From Gammaproteobacteria bacterium (GTDB taxonomy: Bacteria > Pseudomonadota > Gammaproteobacteria > Steroidobacterales > XN24): a stretch of 54,115 nt of DNA. The stretch is from contig JARFQW010000195.1 of the NCBI GenBank assembly GCA_029287575.1, forward strand, positions 1 to 54,115, written 5' to 3'. The translations under genes were made by a program, and so were the position numbers. Of this stretch, positions 34,402 to 43,973 are shown one piece after another. Numbering within the stretch: the stretch's first letter is position 1; each line of letters starts with the position of its first letter. Under the pieces are notes generated by a model. The model was given only the letters and a program-made list of their open reading frames with translations, searched no databases and was not told where the DNA came from.

Positions 34402-35375
34402 GGCGGGCTCTCCAGGTGACAGGCCACGCGCCGGGAGCCCGCCACGGCTGCGAACTCGGGTTGCTTCTCGTCGCAGGGACCGAACCGATACGCGCAGCGC
34501 GGTGCGAACGCACAACCCGGACCGGCATCTCCTGCAGCCGGAGGGGACCCGGTAATGGCCTGAAGACGTGCCGGCGGCGCCCGGCCCGGATCCCGGCCGA
34601 GCCGGGGCACGGAGTGGAGAAGCCCCCGGGTGTACGGATGCAGGGAACGGGCGAAGACATCGTCCACCGGCCCTTGCTCCGCCGGCCGGCCCGCATACAT
34701 GACCAGCACCTCGTCACAAAGACCCGCCACCAGTCCGAGGTCGTGAGTGATCAACAGCGTCGCCATGCCCATCGCCCGGCGAAGATCCGCAAGCAGTCGC
34801 AGGATCTGGGCCTGCACCGTCACATCCAGCGCGGTGGTCGGTTCGTCGGCGACCAGGAGGTCCGGCCGGCCCAGGAGAGCGATGGCGATCATGACCCGCT
34901 GACGAATGCCGCCGGAGAGCTCATGGGGAAACTGGGTGAACCGGTTCGAAGGATCACCGATCTGCACGGCCTCCAGCATCTCCAGGCACTCCGTCCGGGC
35001 GGCGTCCGCGGACAGACCCTTGCGCAGGGTCAGCATTTCGGTCATCTGGCCGCCGATGCGCCGGTACGGATTCAGCGAGGTCATGGGGTCCTGGAACACC
35101 ATGGCGATGCGTTGCCCGCGGATCTGCTGAAGCGCAGGCCAGGGCAGACCCAGCAGTTCCCTGCCGTCGAGCCGCACGCTGCCACCGACGTCGGCCGTCG
35201 GGCCACAAAGCCCCATGAGAGCGAGGGCCGACTGGGTCTTGCCGGACCCGGACTCCCCCACGATGGCCAGCGACCCGCCGGCGTCAAGTGAATAGCTCAG
35301 GCCGTCCACCACCCGGCGGCGGCCGTGGTGGTCACTGAAGGTCACACTGAGATCGCGGACGTCGAGCAGGGCCAT
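34398..35375 (-). CDS. oppD: Oligopeptide ABC transporter ATP-binding protein OppD
   Basis: 325 residues. Walker A GESGSGKTQ, signature LSGGIRQRVMIAIALL, Walker B LLVADEPTTALD and a C-terminal GCAFAPRCAYRFGPC motif. Pairs with OppF to power peptide uptake. ATG 35375 overlaps the oppC stop by one base (TGATG); the open frame upstream to 35477 is inside oppC. Confidence 0.95.
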   Translation of the reverse strand: MALLDVRDLSVTFSDHHGRRRVVDGLSYSLDAGGSLAIVGESGSGKTQSALALMGLCGPTADVGGSVRLDGRELLGLPWPALQQIRGQRIAMVFQDPMTSLNPYRRIGGQMTEMLTLRKGLSADAARTECLEMLEAVQIGDPSNRFTQFPHELSGGIRQRVMIAIALLGRPDLLVADEPTTALDVTVQAQILRLLADLRRAMGMATLLITHDLGLVAGLCDEVLVMYAGRPAEQGPVDDVFARSLHPYTRGLLHSVPRLGRDPGRAPPARLQAITGSPPAAGDAGPGCAFAPRCAYRFGPCDEKQPEFAAVAGSRRVACHLESPP

Positions 35376-36277
35376 CAGTCTGACCGGGGATCCAGGGCGT
35401 CGCGGAGACCGTCCCCGAGAAAATTGAAGCAGAACAGCGTCACCGAGAGGAACAGAGCAGGGAAAATCAACATCCACGGCGCACTTTCCATCTGCTCGGC
35501 GCCTTCATTGACCAGCGCCCCCCAGGAGGTCATGGGCTCCTGCACGCCGAGGCCGAGAAAGCTCAGGAACGACTCGACCAGAATGACCTGCGGGACGGTC
35601 AGGGTAGCGTAGACCGCCACCACCCCAACGAGGTTGGGAAGGATATGCCGGCGCAGGACCCGGCGCCGGCTCGCGCCCATGGCCTCGGCTGCCTCGACGA
35701 ATTCCCGATGCTTAAGGGCGAGGGTCTGGCCGCGCACGATCCGCGCCATGTCCAACCAGTTGATCGCGCCGATAGCCAGGAAGATCAGCACGAGATGACG
35801 GCCGAACAACACCATCAGCAGGATCACGAAGAACATGAACGGCAGCGCATAGAGGATGTCCACGATGCGCATCATCACGTGGTCCGCGCGCCCGCCGAGA
35901 TAGCCCGCGGTGGCACCCCAGGTCACGCCGATCAGCAAGCTGACCAGGGTGGCGGCGATGCCGACGAGGAGCGAAATCCGACCACCGACCAGGGTGCGGG
36001 AGAACAGGTCCCGGCCCAGGGGATCGGTGCCGAAATAGTGCTGGCCCGCAAGTGTCGGCGGCTGCGAGATAGCGTCCCAGTCCGTGGCGTCATAGGCATG
36101 GGGAGAGAGCCACGGGCCGACGATGACGAGCACTGTGAGGGCGATCAGGATCAGCGCGCTGGCGCGGGCGGCACGATTGGCGCGCAGACGGCGGGCCGCG
36201 TCCCGGAACAGGCCGCCCTGCGCGGCATTCTCGATGGCATCCTCCCCGGCCAGTGGTCCTGGCACTGCGCCGGGCAT
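35375..36277 (-). CDS. oppC: Oligopeptide ABC transporter permease OppC
   Basis: 300 residues with the OppC N-terminal domain and about six membrane helices. The binding-protein-dependent permease EAA loop is EFVEAAEAMGASRRRVLRRHILPN. The GTDPLGRDLFSR motif is typical of DppC/OppC. ATG 36277 shares a base with the oppB stop (TGATG). Confidence 0.95.
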   Translation of the reverse strand: MPGAVPGPLAGEDAIENAAQGGLFRDAARRLRANRAARASALILIALTVLVIVGPWLSPHAYDATDWDAISQPPTLAGQHYFGTDPLGRDLFSRTLVGGRISLLVGIAATLVSLLIGVTWGATAGYLGGRADHVMMRIVDILYALPFMFFVILLMVLFGRHLVLIFLAIGAINWLDMARIVRGQTLALKHREFVEAAEAMGASRRRVLRRHILPNLVGVVAVYATLTVPQVILVESFLSFLGLGVQEPMTSWGALVNEGAEQMESAPWMLIFPALFLSVTLFCFNFLGDGLRDALDPRSD

Positions 36278-37191
36278 CAGTAACGCACCTTGGGATCGAG
36301 GACCGCGTAACCCAGGTCGACGAGGAAATTCAGCGCAATAATCACGGCCCCGTAGAAGACCACGACACCCATGACCAGCGTGTAATCCCGGTTCAGGGCA
36401 CCCTGCACGAAATACCGGCCGATCCCGGGAAGACCGAAAATCTCCTCCACCACGACCGAGCCGGTAAGCACCGCCGCGGTGGCCGGACCGAGATAGGAAA
36501 CGACCGGGATCATTGCCGGACGAAGGGCATGACGGATCACGACTTCGCTGTCGGACAAACCCTTGGCCCGCGCGGCCCGAATGAAGTCCGAGGACAACAC
36601 TTCGGTCATGCTGCCGCGGGTGATACGCGCAATCCAGGCAATCTGCGGCAGGGCCAGGGCGATGACCGGCAGCACCATGTGGGCGGGGCCGCCGAGACCA
36701 CCGGCCGGCAGCCATCCCAGGTGCACGGCAAACAACAGGATCAGGACCGGGGCCAGCACGAAATTGGGGATGGAGATGCCGGTCATGGCCATGGCCATGA
36801 CCGCGTGATCGGCCGGCCGGTTGCGGCGCATGGCGGCAAAGGTGCCGGCGGCGACGCCGCCCAGCACGGCGAGCAGCATGGCAGCCAGGCCCAGGCGGAA
36901 GGACACCGGCAGACCCGTCGCGATCAGCTCGGTCACCGTGTAGTCCCGATACTGGAAGGACGGACCGAAGTCACCGCGTGTCAGGTTGCCCACGTAGCGC
37001 ACAAACTGCTGAACCAGCGGCTCGTCGAGATGGTAGGCGGCACGAAGATTGGCCTCGATCTCCGGCGGCAGCGCCTTCTCTGCGTCAAAGGGTCCGCCCG
37101 GCGCGGCACGGATCAGGAAAAACGCCAGGGTCACCAGCAACAACAGCGTCGGCACTGCGCCCAGCAACCGCAGCACGGTATAGCGCAGCAC
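36277..37191 (-). CDS. oppB: Oligopeptide ABC transporter permease OppB
   Basis: 304 residues, six membrane helices; begins LRYTVLRLLGAVPTLLLL. The EAA loop is DFIRAARAKGLSDSEVVIRHALRP. A GTG start at 37191 lies 5 bases after the upstream oppA stop. The gene order oppA-oppA-B-C-D-F matches OppBCDF systems. Confidence 0.95.
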   Translation of the reverse strand: MLRYTVLRLLGAVPTLLLLVTLAFFLIRAAPGGPFDAEKALPPEIEANLRAAYHLDEPLVQQFVRYVGNLTRGDFGPSFQYRDYTVTELIATGLPVSFRLGLAAMLLAVLGGVAAGTFAAMRRNRPADHAVMAMAMTGISIPNFVLAPVLILLFAVHLGWLPAGGLGGPAHMVLPVIALALPQIAWIARITRGSMTEVLSSDFIRAARAKGLSDSEVVIRHALRPAMIPVVSYLGPATAAVLTGSVVVEEIFGLPGIGRYFVQGALNRDYTLVMGVVVFYGAVIIALNFLVDLGYAVLDPKVRY

Positions 37192-37196
37192 CCGGC

Positions 37197-38804
37197 TCAG
37201 CCTTCCCCGACGCTCAGATAGCGGCTGGCGTGAACGTTCATGACGTTGTCTTCGTAACCGCGCACCCGGTCGGCAACGAGACGCTTGCTGACGTAGAAAT
37301 ACAATGGCAGCAGGACATCACTTTCCAAGGCCAGCGCTTCTGCGTCATGCAGCAGACGCTGGCGCGCCTGGGGGTCCGGCTCGCGGGCGGCTCGCGCCAG
37401 CAGCCGGTCGTAGGCCGCGTCGGAAAAGCCCGTGCCGTTGATCTGACTGTCGCTCGCCAGAACGCCAAGGAACGTGGCCGCGTCGTTGTAGTCACCCACC
37501 CAGCTGGCGCGGTATACCTGGGTGACTTCCTTCGCCCGGATGTTGGCGATCAGCACCCGGAACTCCTCGTTGAGCAGCTCGACCTCCACGCCCAGGGCAT
37601 CCTTCCACATGCCGGCAATGGCCACCGCCAGGCGCTGATGAAATTCGCCGGTGTTGTAACGCAGCTCCAGGCGCAGCGGCCGGTCGGGTCCGAAGCCAGC
37701 CCGGGACAGCAGCTCCCGGGCTCGTTCGATCCGGTCCGCCATGGGCAGGTCACAATAACCCATCGATGCCGGGGCGTAGCCGGCGGTTCCCGGCGGGACA
37801 AGGCCACAGGCGGGGATCTCGCCGATGCCGGTGATTTTCGAGGTAATCAGTTCCCGGTCCACCACCAGCGACAGGGCGCGGCGCACCCGGTGATCGTCGA
37901 GTGGCGGGCGGGTCGTGTTGAACCCGTAGAAATACACGCCGAGGTAAGGGGCCACCCTGAGCGCGTCGGGGAAATTTTCCCGCACCCACGGATAGCGGGA
38001 AATCGGAATCGTGTAGGTCATGTCCAGCTCGCCGGCCCGGAAGCGCGCCAGCTCGCTGCTTTCGTCCACGATGTGCACGAAGCGCACACCGTCCAGGGCC
38101 GGCGGCTCGCGGAAGTGGGGATTGCGGTGTATCTCCACGTGCGAGCCCACCACCCACCCGGTCAGCGCGAACGGACCGTTGGACACGAGATTGCCCGGGC
38201 GGGCGTAGCGCTCTCCGTGAGCCTCGACGCTGGCCCGATGAACCGGGGCCGCGGAAGGATGCGCCAGGAGTTCCGGCAGATGCGGTGTCGGGGCATCCAG
38301 GTCGATCACAACGGTGCGCTCGCCCACGGCGGTGACACCGATGGCACTTACCGGCAGCGCGCCGCTGGCCGCCGCGCGGACGTTGACCACACTGTCGAGG
38401 AAGGTGGCGTACGGCGAGGCGGTGGCGGGGTCCACGAGACGCCGGAAGGCGAACAGAAAATCCTGGGCGGTAACCGCCGAGCCGTCAGACCAGCGGCCAT
38501 CCTCCCGGAGATGGAATGTCCAGCTCGTACCGTCTTCGCTCACGTCCCACCGATCCGCGGCTCCCGGCTGCACGCTGGCGGCCGCGTCCAGCACGGTCAG
38601 GCCCTCGAACAGGTCCCGCACGATCGTGTGGGCGGAATCCGTGCGGGCGAGATGAGGATCAAGGGATTCCGGCTCAGGACCGTTGCCCCGCTGCAGAATC
38701 GACGCGGTCGGGGCCGCCTCCTCGTCGGGAGGCGGGCTGCCCTGCCAATGGAATCCGGCCCAGACAGCGAGGGCCACGATCAGAAGTGCTATCCAGCGTC
38801 GCAT
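37197..38804 (-). CDS. oppA: Peptide ABC transporter substrate-binding protein (OppA/DppA family), no lipobox
   Basis: 535 residues, SBP family 5. The N-terminal hydrophobic helix (4-19) has no following cysteine, unlike its upstream paralogue, so it is either a cleaved periplasmic protein or stays anchored by its helix. The mature protein starts with RGNGPEPESLDPHLA and includes ADRWDVSEDGTSWTFHLR. It is 46 bases after the first oppA. Its peptide choice cannot be read from sequence. Confidence 0.92.
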   Translation of the reverse strand: MRRWIALLIVALAVWAGFHWQGSPPPDEEAAPTASILQRGNGPEPESLDPHLARTDSAHTIVRDLFEGLTVLDAAASVQPGAADRWDVSEDGTSWTFHLREDGRWSDGSAVTAQDFLFAFRRLVDPATASPYATFLDSVVNVRAAASGALPVSAIGVTAVGERTVVIDLDAPTPHLPELLAHPSAAPVHRASVEAHGERYARPGNLVSNGPFALTGWVVGSHVEIHRNPHFREPPALDGVRFVHIVDESSELARFRAGELDMTYTIPISRYPWVRENFPDALRVAPYLGVYFYGFNTTRPPLDDHRVRRALSLVVDRELITSKITGIGEIPACGLVPPGTAGYAPASMGYCDLPMADRIERARELLSRAGFGPDRPLRLELRYNTGEFHQRLAVAIAGMWKDALGVEVELLNEEFRVLIANIRAKEVTQVYRASWVGDYNDAATFLGVLASDSQINGTGFSDAAYDRLLARAAREPDPQARQRLLHDAEALALESDVLLPLYFYVSKRLVADRVRGYEDNVMNVHASRYLSVGEG

Positions 38805-38850
38805 GCCGGGCCAGTGTATCCCTTGTCGATTTCTGAAACGCGGCCGGCGA

Positions 38851-40464
38851 TCAGGGCTGCTCGATCCTGAGGTGCCGGGTGGGGTGTATGTCCATGACGT
38901 TCGGCATCGAGCCGCGCACCCACGGCTTGATCAGTCGTTTGGTAACGTAAAAGTACAGCGGAATGACCGGCTGATCGTCGAGCATGATGCGCTCGGCCTC
39001 CTCCAGCAAGGCCCGCCGCCTTTCGGGTGTGCGCGCCAGCATGGAGCGCTGCAGGAGGCGATCGTAGGGGTCGCTCTGGTAGCCCGGATAGTTCATGCCG
39101 TGATGGGAACCGAGGATTTCGGCGAAACTGAAGGCATCCCGGTAGTCACCGACCCAGGCGCTGCGGAAGGTCTGTTTCTCGCCGTCTCTGAGCGTCGCCA
39201 GGAACACCCGGAATTCCTCATTGCGCAGGGTCGTGTGCACACCCAGGTCCTGCTTCCACATGGCGGCCACGGCCACTGCCAGGCGCTTGTTGTTTTCACC
39301 CGTGTTGTAAAGAAGCTCGATCTCCAGCGGCTCTTTGCGCGAGTAGCCCGCTGCCTGGTAGAGGGCCCGGGCTTCCCGGCGGCGCCGGTCCCGGCTCCAT
39401 CCGGACCATGCCGGCAGCTGTTGCGCATAGCCTTCGATCGGTGGCACCCAGCTGAACGCCGGAATCTCGCCGGCGCCGGTCACCGCGCCGACGATCAGTT
39501 CCCGGTCCAGCACCATGGCGAGTGCCCGGCGCAGCCCGGGCTGGCCGGCCAGCGGCCCGGAATCCACGTTCAGGCCCAGATACCCTATGGCCAGCTGCGG
39601 GGACACGACGAGCTCGGCGGGGAGGTGGCGTTGGATCCAGCCGAACTGCTGGCTCGGCACGCTCAGCGTCCAGTCCAGTTCACCGGCGCGGTAGCGCTTG
39701 AGTTCGGTGGCCTGGTTCTCGATGGGGTAGTACCAGACCTCTTCGATCTGGACGTTCTCGGCATCGTGATACTCGGAATTCCTGGCAAGCCGGACGTGGG
39801 ATTGGGCGACCCACTCCATCAGCCGGTAGGCCCCGTTGGTGATGTGCACTTCCGGGCGGGTGAACTTCTCGCCGTGGGCGGCCAGGGTCGGCCGGTGCAC
39901 AGGATAGGACACGGGATGGGCGAGCACTTCGAGGACGTACGGGGTCCGGCCCTCTAGGCGGATCTCCAGGCGCCGGTCACCCAGCGCTTCAACGCCCAGT
40001 TCCTCCGGCGGCAGGGTTCCGTTGATCACCATCGAGGCGTTCTCGATCGGCGCGAGCATCTGCGCGAATCCCCCCTGGCTCTCGGGGGCGAGGGCCCGAT
40101 GGAAACCGGCGACGAAATCCGCGGCAGTTACCGGTTCGCCGTTCGACCAGCGGGCATCTTCGCGCAGATTGAACACGTATGTCTTCCGGTCCGCGGACAC
40201 GGTCCAGTCGGCGGCGGCGCCGGGCATGACGGTGCCGTCGGCGTTCGTGGTCACGAGGCCCTCGTACAGGTCACGGAGAATGTTATTGGCCGGTACGCCG
40301 TTACCCTTGTGGGGGTCCAGGCTGTTGGGCTCCGAGCCATTACCCCGGCGCAGGACAGGCCCGCCGTCGGCGGTGAACTCGGGGCTCGGGGGAGGACCGT
40401 CTCGACCGCACGCCACGACCCCCAGCAAGGCGGCGGCGAGAACGGCGATACGCCACGGGCGCAT
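38851..40464 (-). CDS. oppA: Peptide ABC transporter substrate-binding lipoprotein (OppA family)
   Basis: 537 residues, SBP family 5. A lipoprotein signal ends VVAC with Cys19. The mature domain begins RGNGSEPNSLDPHKGNG and has the family segment AADWTVSADRKTYVFNLR. ATG 40464 shares one base with the mnmG stop (TGATG), and no room is left for a separate promoter, so it depends on mnmG transcription and probably translation. Paralogue of the next gene. Confidence 0.93.
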   Translation of the reverse strand: MRPWRIAVLAAALLGVVACGRDGPPPSPEFTADGGPVLRRGNGSEPNSLDPHKGNGVPANNILRDLYEGLVTTNADGTVMPGAAADWTVSADRKTYVFNLREDARWSNGEPVTAADFVAGFHRALAPESQGGFAQMLAPIENASMVINGTLPPEELGVEALGDRRLEIRLEGRTPYVLEVLAHPVSYPVHRPTLAAHGEKFTRPEVHITNGAYRLMEWVAQSHVRLARNSEYHDAENVQIEEVWYYPIENQATELKRYRAGELDWTLSVPSQQFGWIQRHLPAELVVSPQLAIGYLGLNVDSGPLAGQPGLRRALAMVLDRELIVGAVTGAGEIPAFSWVPPIEGYAQQLPAWSGWSRDRRRREARALYQAAGYSRKEPLEIELLYNTGENNKRLAVAVAAMWKQDLGVHTTLRNEEFRVFLATLRDGEKQTFRSAWVGDYRDAFSFAEILGSHHGMNYPGYQSDPYDRLLQRSMLARTPERRRALLEEAERIMLDDQPVIPLYFYVTKRLIKPWVRGSMPNVMDIHPTRHLRIEQP

Positions 40465-42350
40465 CAGGCAATCCGCCGTCGGGCGCCGCTGCGCTTGATG
40501 TGCACGAGCAGGACCGACACCGCCGCCGGTGTCACGCCCGGCACCCGGGCCGCCTGACCCAGGGTCGCCGGCCGGGCCTCGGCCAATTTCTGACGGACCT
40601 CGTGGGACAGGCCGGCCACCGTGCCGTAATCCAGATCGGCATTCAGCGCCAGATCCTCGTAACGCCTCTGGCGATCGACCTCGTCCTGCTGGCGGCGAAT
40701 GTAGCCCGCATACTTGGTGCGGATTTCGACCTGGTCCATTACCGCGGGGTCCTGGTGATCCGGCGCCAGGTCCAGCGACACGAGATCCGCATAGGTGATG
40801 CCCGGCCGCCTTAGCAGGGCCTGGGCGGAGCATTCCCGGGACAGTTCGCCATCCAGCAGGCGCCCGGCGGCCTCGGCCGGAATATCGGCGGGCCGCACGA
40901 CGCGCCGGGCCAGTGCGGACGTCAGATCTTTGACCCCCGCCTGCCGGGTCTCGAAGACCGCCCAGCGAGCTTCGTCGACCAGCCCCAGCCGGCGGCCCGC
41001 GGGGGTCAGGCGCTCATCGGCGTTGTCCTCTCTCAGCATCAGCCGGTGTTCCGCCCGGCTGGTGAACATTCGGTAGGGCTCAGTCGTGCCGCGCACGATC
41101 AGGTCGTCCACAAGCACGCCGATATAGGCTTCGTGCCGGCGCGGCCACCAGGGTTCGTCACCCCGCAACGAGAGCGCGGCGTTGATGCCGGCGAGTATGC
41201 CCTGGGCAGCCGCCTCCTCGTAGCCGGTGGTGCCGTTGATCTGGCCCGCGAAATACAGGCCGCGGACGAACCGGGTTTCCAGTGTGTGGGCGAGATCGCG
41301 GGGATCGAAGTAGTCGTACTCGATGGCGTAGCCGGGGCGGCTGATGCGCGCCCTCTCGAAACCCGGAATGCTGGCCACAAACGCCTGCTGGACGTCGAAA
41401 GGCAGGCTCGTGGAAATGCCGTTGGGGTAGACCTCGTGGGTCATCAGGCCCTCGGGCTCTACGAAAATCTGATGGGAGTTCTTGTCGGCAAAGCGAACGA
41501 TCTTGTCTTCCACCGACGGACAATACCGCGGCCCGACCCCTTCGATGTGACCGGCGAACATCGCCGAGCGATGCAGCGCGCCGCGAATGATCTCGTGGGT
41601 TGCCTCGTTGGTGTGGGTAATGTGACAGGGCACCTGGCGGGGATGATCGGCCACGGAGCCGGTGAAGCTGAAAACCGGTCTCGGATCGTCACCGGGCTGC
41701 TCCTTCAGGCGGGCGAAATCGATGGTCCGGCCGTCTATGCGCGGGGGCGTGCCCGTCTTCAGCCGGCCCACCCGGAACGGCATTTCCCGCAGACGTTCTG
41801 CGAGACGGTTGGACGCCGGATCGCCGGCCCGGCCGCCTGCATGGCTGGCATCGCCAACGTGGATGCGGCCGCCGAGAAACGTGCCGACGGTCAGGACCAC
41901 GGTGTGCGCGCGGACCACGACGCCCATGCGGGTGACCACGCCCGCTACCCGCTCTCCTTCGACGACCAGGTCGTCCACAGCCTGCTGAAACAGGTCCAGC
42001 CCTGGCTGGTTCTCGACCCGCTCGCGGATTGCCTGGCGGTAGAGGACCCGGTCGGCCTGGACTCGGGTCGCCCGCACCGCGGGGCCCTTCCTCGCGTTCA
42101 GGGTTCTGAACTGAATCCCCGCGGCGTCCGCGGCTTTCGCCATGGCGCCGCCGAGCGCATCCACCTCGCGAGCGAGATGGCCTTTGCCAATGCCGCCGAT
42201 GGCCGGGTTGCAGCTCATCTGTCCGATGGTCTCGATGCTCTGGGTAAGCAGGAGGGTGCGCGCGCCCATGCGCGCCGCGGCCAGCGCAGCCTCGGTGCCG
42301 GCGTGCCCGCCGCCCACGACGATGACGTCGTAATGCGTTGCGTAATCCAT
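40464..42350 (-). CDS. mnmG: tRNA uridine-34 5-carboxymethylaminomethyl modification enzyme (FAD)
   Basis: 628 residues (E. coli 629). With MnmE it installs cmnm5 on the wobble U34 of tRNAs. FAD loop [17 protein letters not shown] (about 12-28), conserved [14 protein letters not shown] and [15 protein letters not shown], and the C-terminal helical domain with YAGYIRRQ are visible. Start at ATG 42350; a longer frame to 42404 has no homology. It is divergent from the exported peptidase (171 bases) and runs directly into the opp genes. rsmG, usually next to it, is 20 kb away. Confidence 0.98.
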   Translation of the reverse strand: MDYATHYDVIVVGGGHAGTEAALAAARMGARTLLLTQSIETIGQMSCNPAIGGIGKGHLAREVDALGGAMAKAADAAGIQFRTLNARKGPAVRATRVQADRVLYRQAIRERVENQPGLDLFQQAVDDLVVEGERVAGVVTRMGVVVRAHTVVLTVGTFLGGRIHVGDASHAGGRAGDPASNRLAERLREMPFRVGRLKTGTPPRIDGRTIDFARLKEQPGDDPRPVFSFTGSVADHPRQVPCHITHTNEATHEIIRGALHRSAMFAGHIEGVGPRYCPSVEDKIVRFADKNSHQIFVEPEGLMTHEVYPNGISTSLPFDVQQAFVASIPGFERARISRPGYAIEYDYFDPRDLAHTLETRFVRGLYFAGQINGTTGYEEAAAQGILAGINAALSLRGDEPWWPRRHEAYIGVLVDDLIVRGTTEPYRMFTSRAEHRLMLREDNADERLTPAGRRLGLVDEARWAVFETRQAGVKDLTSALARRVVRPADIPAEAAGRLLDGELSRECSAQALLRRPGITYADLVSLDLAPDHQDPAVMDQVEIRTKYAGYIRRQQDEVDRQRRYEDLALNADLDYGTVAGLSHEVRQKLAEARPATLGQAARVPGVTPAAVSVLLVHIKRSGARRRIA

Positions 42351-42521
42351 GTTCTGCCTGCCTGCCCCCGGGTGATGCCCCACCCGCCTGTCGTATCGGC
42401 CCATAATTCCGGCGCGGCGGCCCTCCGCTGCCGAAAGGCTTGGAACCCGCGCTATTTTATCCCATGCTCCGGACCAGTGGCTTTACATAGCCGAATCTTC
42501 GTCGGACCATTGGCGCCCTTC

Positions 42522-43973
42522 ATGCGCCCGGTCACACCCTTCATTTTGCTATTCCTCGCGGTGGCCGTGGCCGCCCCGGCCCGGGCCGTGGATCTCTCCC
42601 CCTGCCTGTTGCGCAGCGAAGCCGGCGGGCCGGCCGCCGCGGCACGGTGCGGGCGGATCGAGGTCCCCATCGACCGCACCAGTCCCGGCGAGGACACAAT
42701 CGGGCTGAACGTGGCCGTCGTGCCCGCGCTCAGCGGCCGGACCTCCGACGTGGCGGTTACGGTGCTGGCCGGAGGGCCGGGCGGGGCCGCAACCACCTTT
42801 TACGCGGGCTTTCGCGGCGCGTTTATGGCGCTGAGCCGGCGTCACGACGTGGTGCTCGTGGATCAAAGAGGCACTGGTGACTCACTGCCGCTGGACTGTC
42901 CACTGCCCGAAGACCTGCTCATGGTGCCCGACCGGGAGAGCACTCAGCGCGACGCCCGGGAATGTCTGGCGGGCCTGCCCGCGGATCCTCGATTCTTCAC
43001 GACTTCGGTGGCCGTGCAGGACCTCGATGACGTCCGCGAGGCCCTCGGCTACGAACGCCTGCACGTCTACGGTGCCTCTTACGGAACTCGCGTCGCCCAG
43101 CATTATTTGCGCCGCTATCCGGAGCACACGGGCGTTGTGATTCTCGACGGAGTGGTCCCCGCCGGGCGCCCGCTGGGGCCGCGGCTGGCCATCAACGCCC
43201 AGGTGGCCCTGGACCGGATCCTCGCCCGCTGTGCGGCGGATACGGCCTGCGGTGAGCGCTTTCCGGACCTGGCCGGGCAGCTGGCGGTTCTCGAGGCGCG
43301 AGTCGCGAAAGAACCCACTCCACTGTCCCTGTCCCATCCGCTGAGCGGAGAGACGGTGGACTTCCGGCTCGGCCCGCTGGAGCTGGCAACGGCGCTGCGG
43401 CTGTTGAGTTATGCACCGGAGTCCGCGGCCTTGCTGCCGCTGTTGATCGACGAAGCCGGCCGCGGACGCCCCGAGCCGCTGGCGCTCCAGGCCCTGATGG
43501 CGGGAGAAAACCTGGCCGGGACGCTGAGCCTGGGCATGCACAACGCGGTGGTTTGCACCGAGGATGTGCCCTGGGTGGATCCGGCCACGGTCGACAGGAG
43601 CGCCCTGGAGGACACCTATCTGGGAGCCGTTCAGTTCGACAGCCTCATGGACCTGTGTGAAGTGTGGCCGGCCGGAGTGATGGACGACGACCTGCTCGAA
43701 CCGGTGATCTCGGATCATCCGGTGCTGCTGCTGTCGGGGGAGTTTGACCCGGTCACGCCGCCGGCCTGGGCCGAGGAAGCCATGGGCGGGCTGGCGAACA
43801 GCCGGCATATCGTGGCCGCCGGCCAGGGCCACGGCGCGGCGATCCGCGGCTGCCTGCCGAGGCTCATGGCTGACTTCGTGGACTCCGAGGGCTTCGAAAC
43901 GCTGGATTTCGGCTGTGTGGAGCGGCTTCGGGCGCCGCCGTTCCTGCTGGACTACGCGGGCCCATCGCCATGA
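42522..43973 (+). CDS. Exported alpha/beta hydrolase, S33/TAP-like peptidase
   Basis: 483 residues with a cleavable signal peptide (about 1-22, PARA/VD). The oxyanion region AGGPGGA, the DQRGTGDS motif and the nucleophile elbow GASYG with Ser186 are those of proline-iminopeptidase/tripeptidyl-aminopeptidase enzymes; the acid is in GEFDPVTPP and the His in GQGHGA. It probably trims peptides in the periplasm. The frame is open far upstream (from 41046), but the ATG at 42522 starts the signal peptide. It overlaps natA by four bases (ATGA). Confidence 0.88.
   Translation: MRPVTPFILLFLAVAVAAPARAVDLSPCLLRSEAGGPAAAARCGRIEVPIDRTSPGEDTIGLNVAVVPALSGRTSDVAVTVLAGGPGGAATTFYAGFRGAFMALSRRHDVVLVDQRGTGDSLPLDCPLPEDLLMVPDRESTQRDARECLAGLPADPRFFTTSVAVQDLDDVREALGYERLHVYGASYGTRVAQHYLRRYPEHTGVVILDGVVPAGRPLGPRLAINAQVALDRILARCAADTACGERFPDLAGQLAVLEARVAKEPTPLSLSHPLSGETVDFRLGPLELATALRLLSYAPESAALLPLLIDEAGRGRPEPLALQALMAGENLAGTLSLGMHNAVVCTEDVPWVDPATVDRSALEDTYLGAVQFDSLMDLCEVWPAGVMDDDLLEPVISDHPVLLLSGEFDPVTPPAWAEEAMGGLANSRHIVAAGQGHGAAIRGCLPRLMADFVDSEGFETLDFGCVERLRAPPFLLDYAGPSP

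Noticed and set aside
41046-42521. Very long plus-strand frame continuing into the peptidase
   Set aside because: The upstream part is antisense to mnmG and has no homologous look; the signal peptide starts at 42522.
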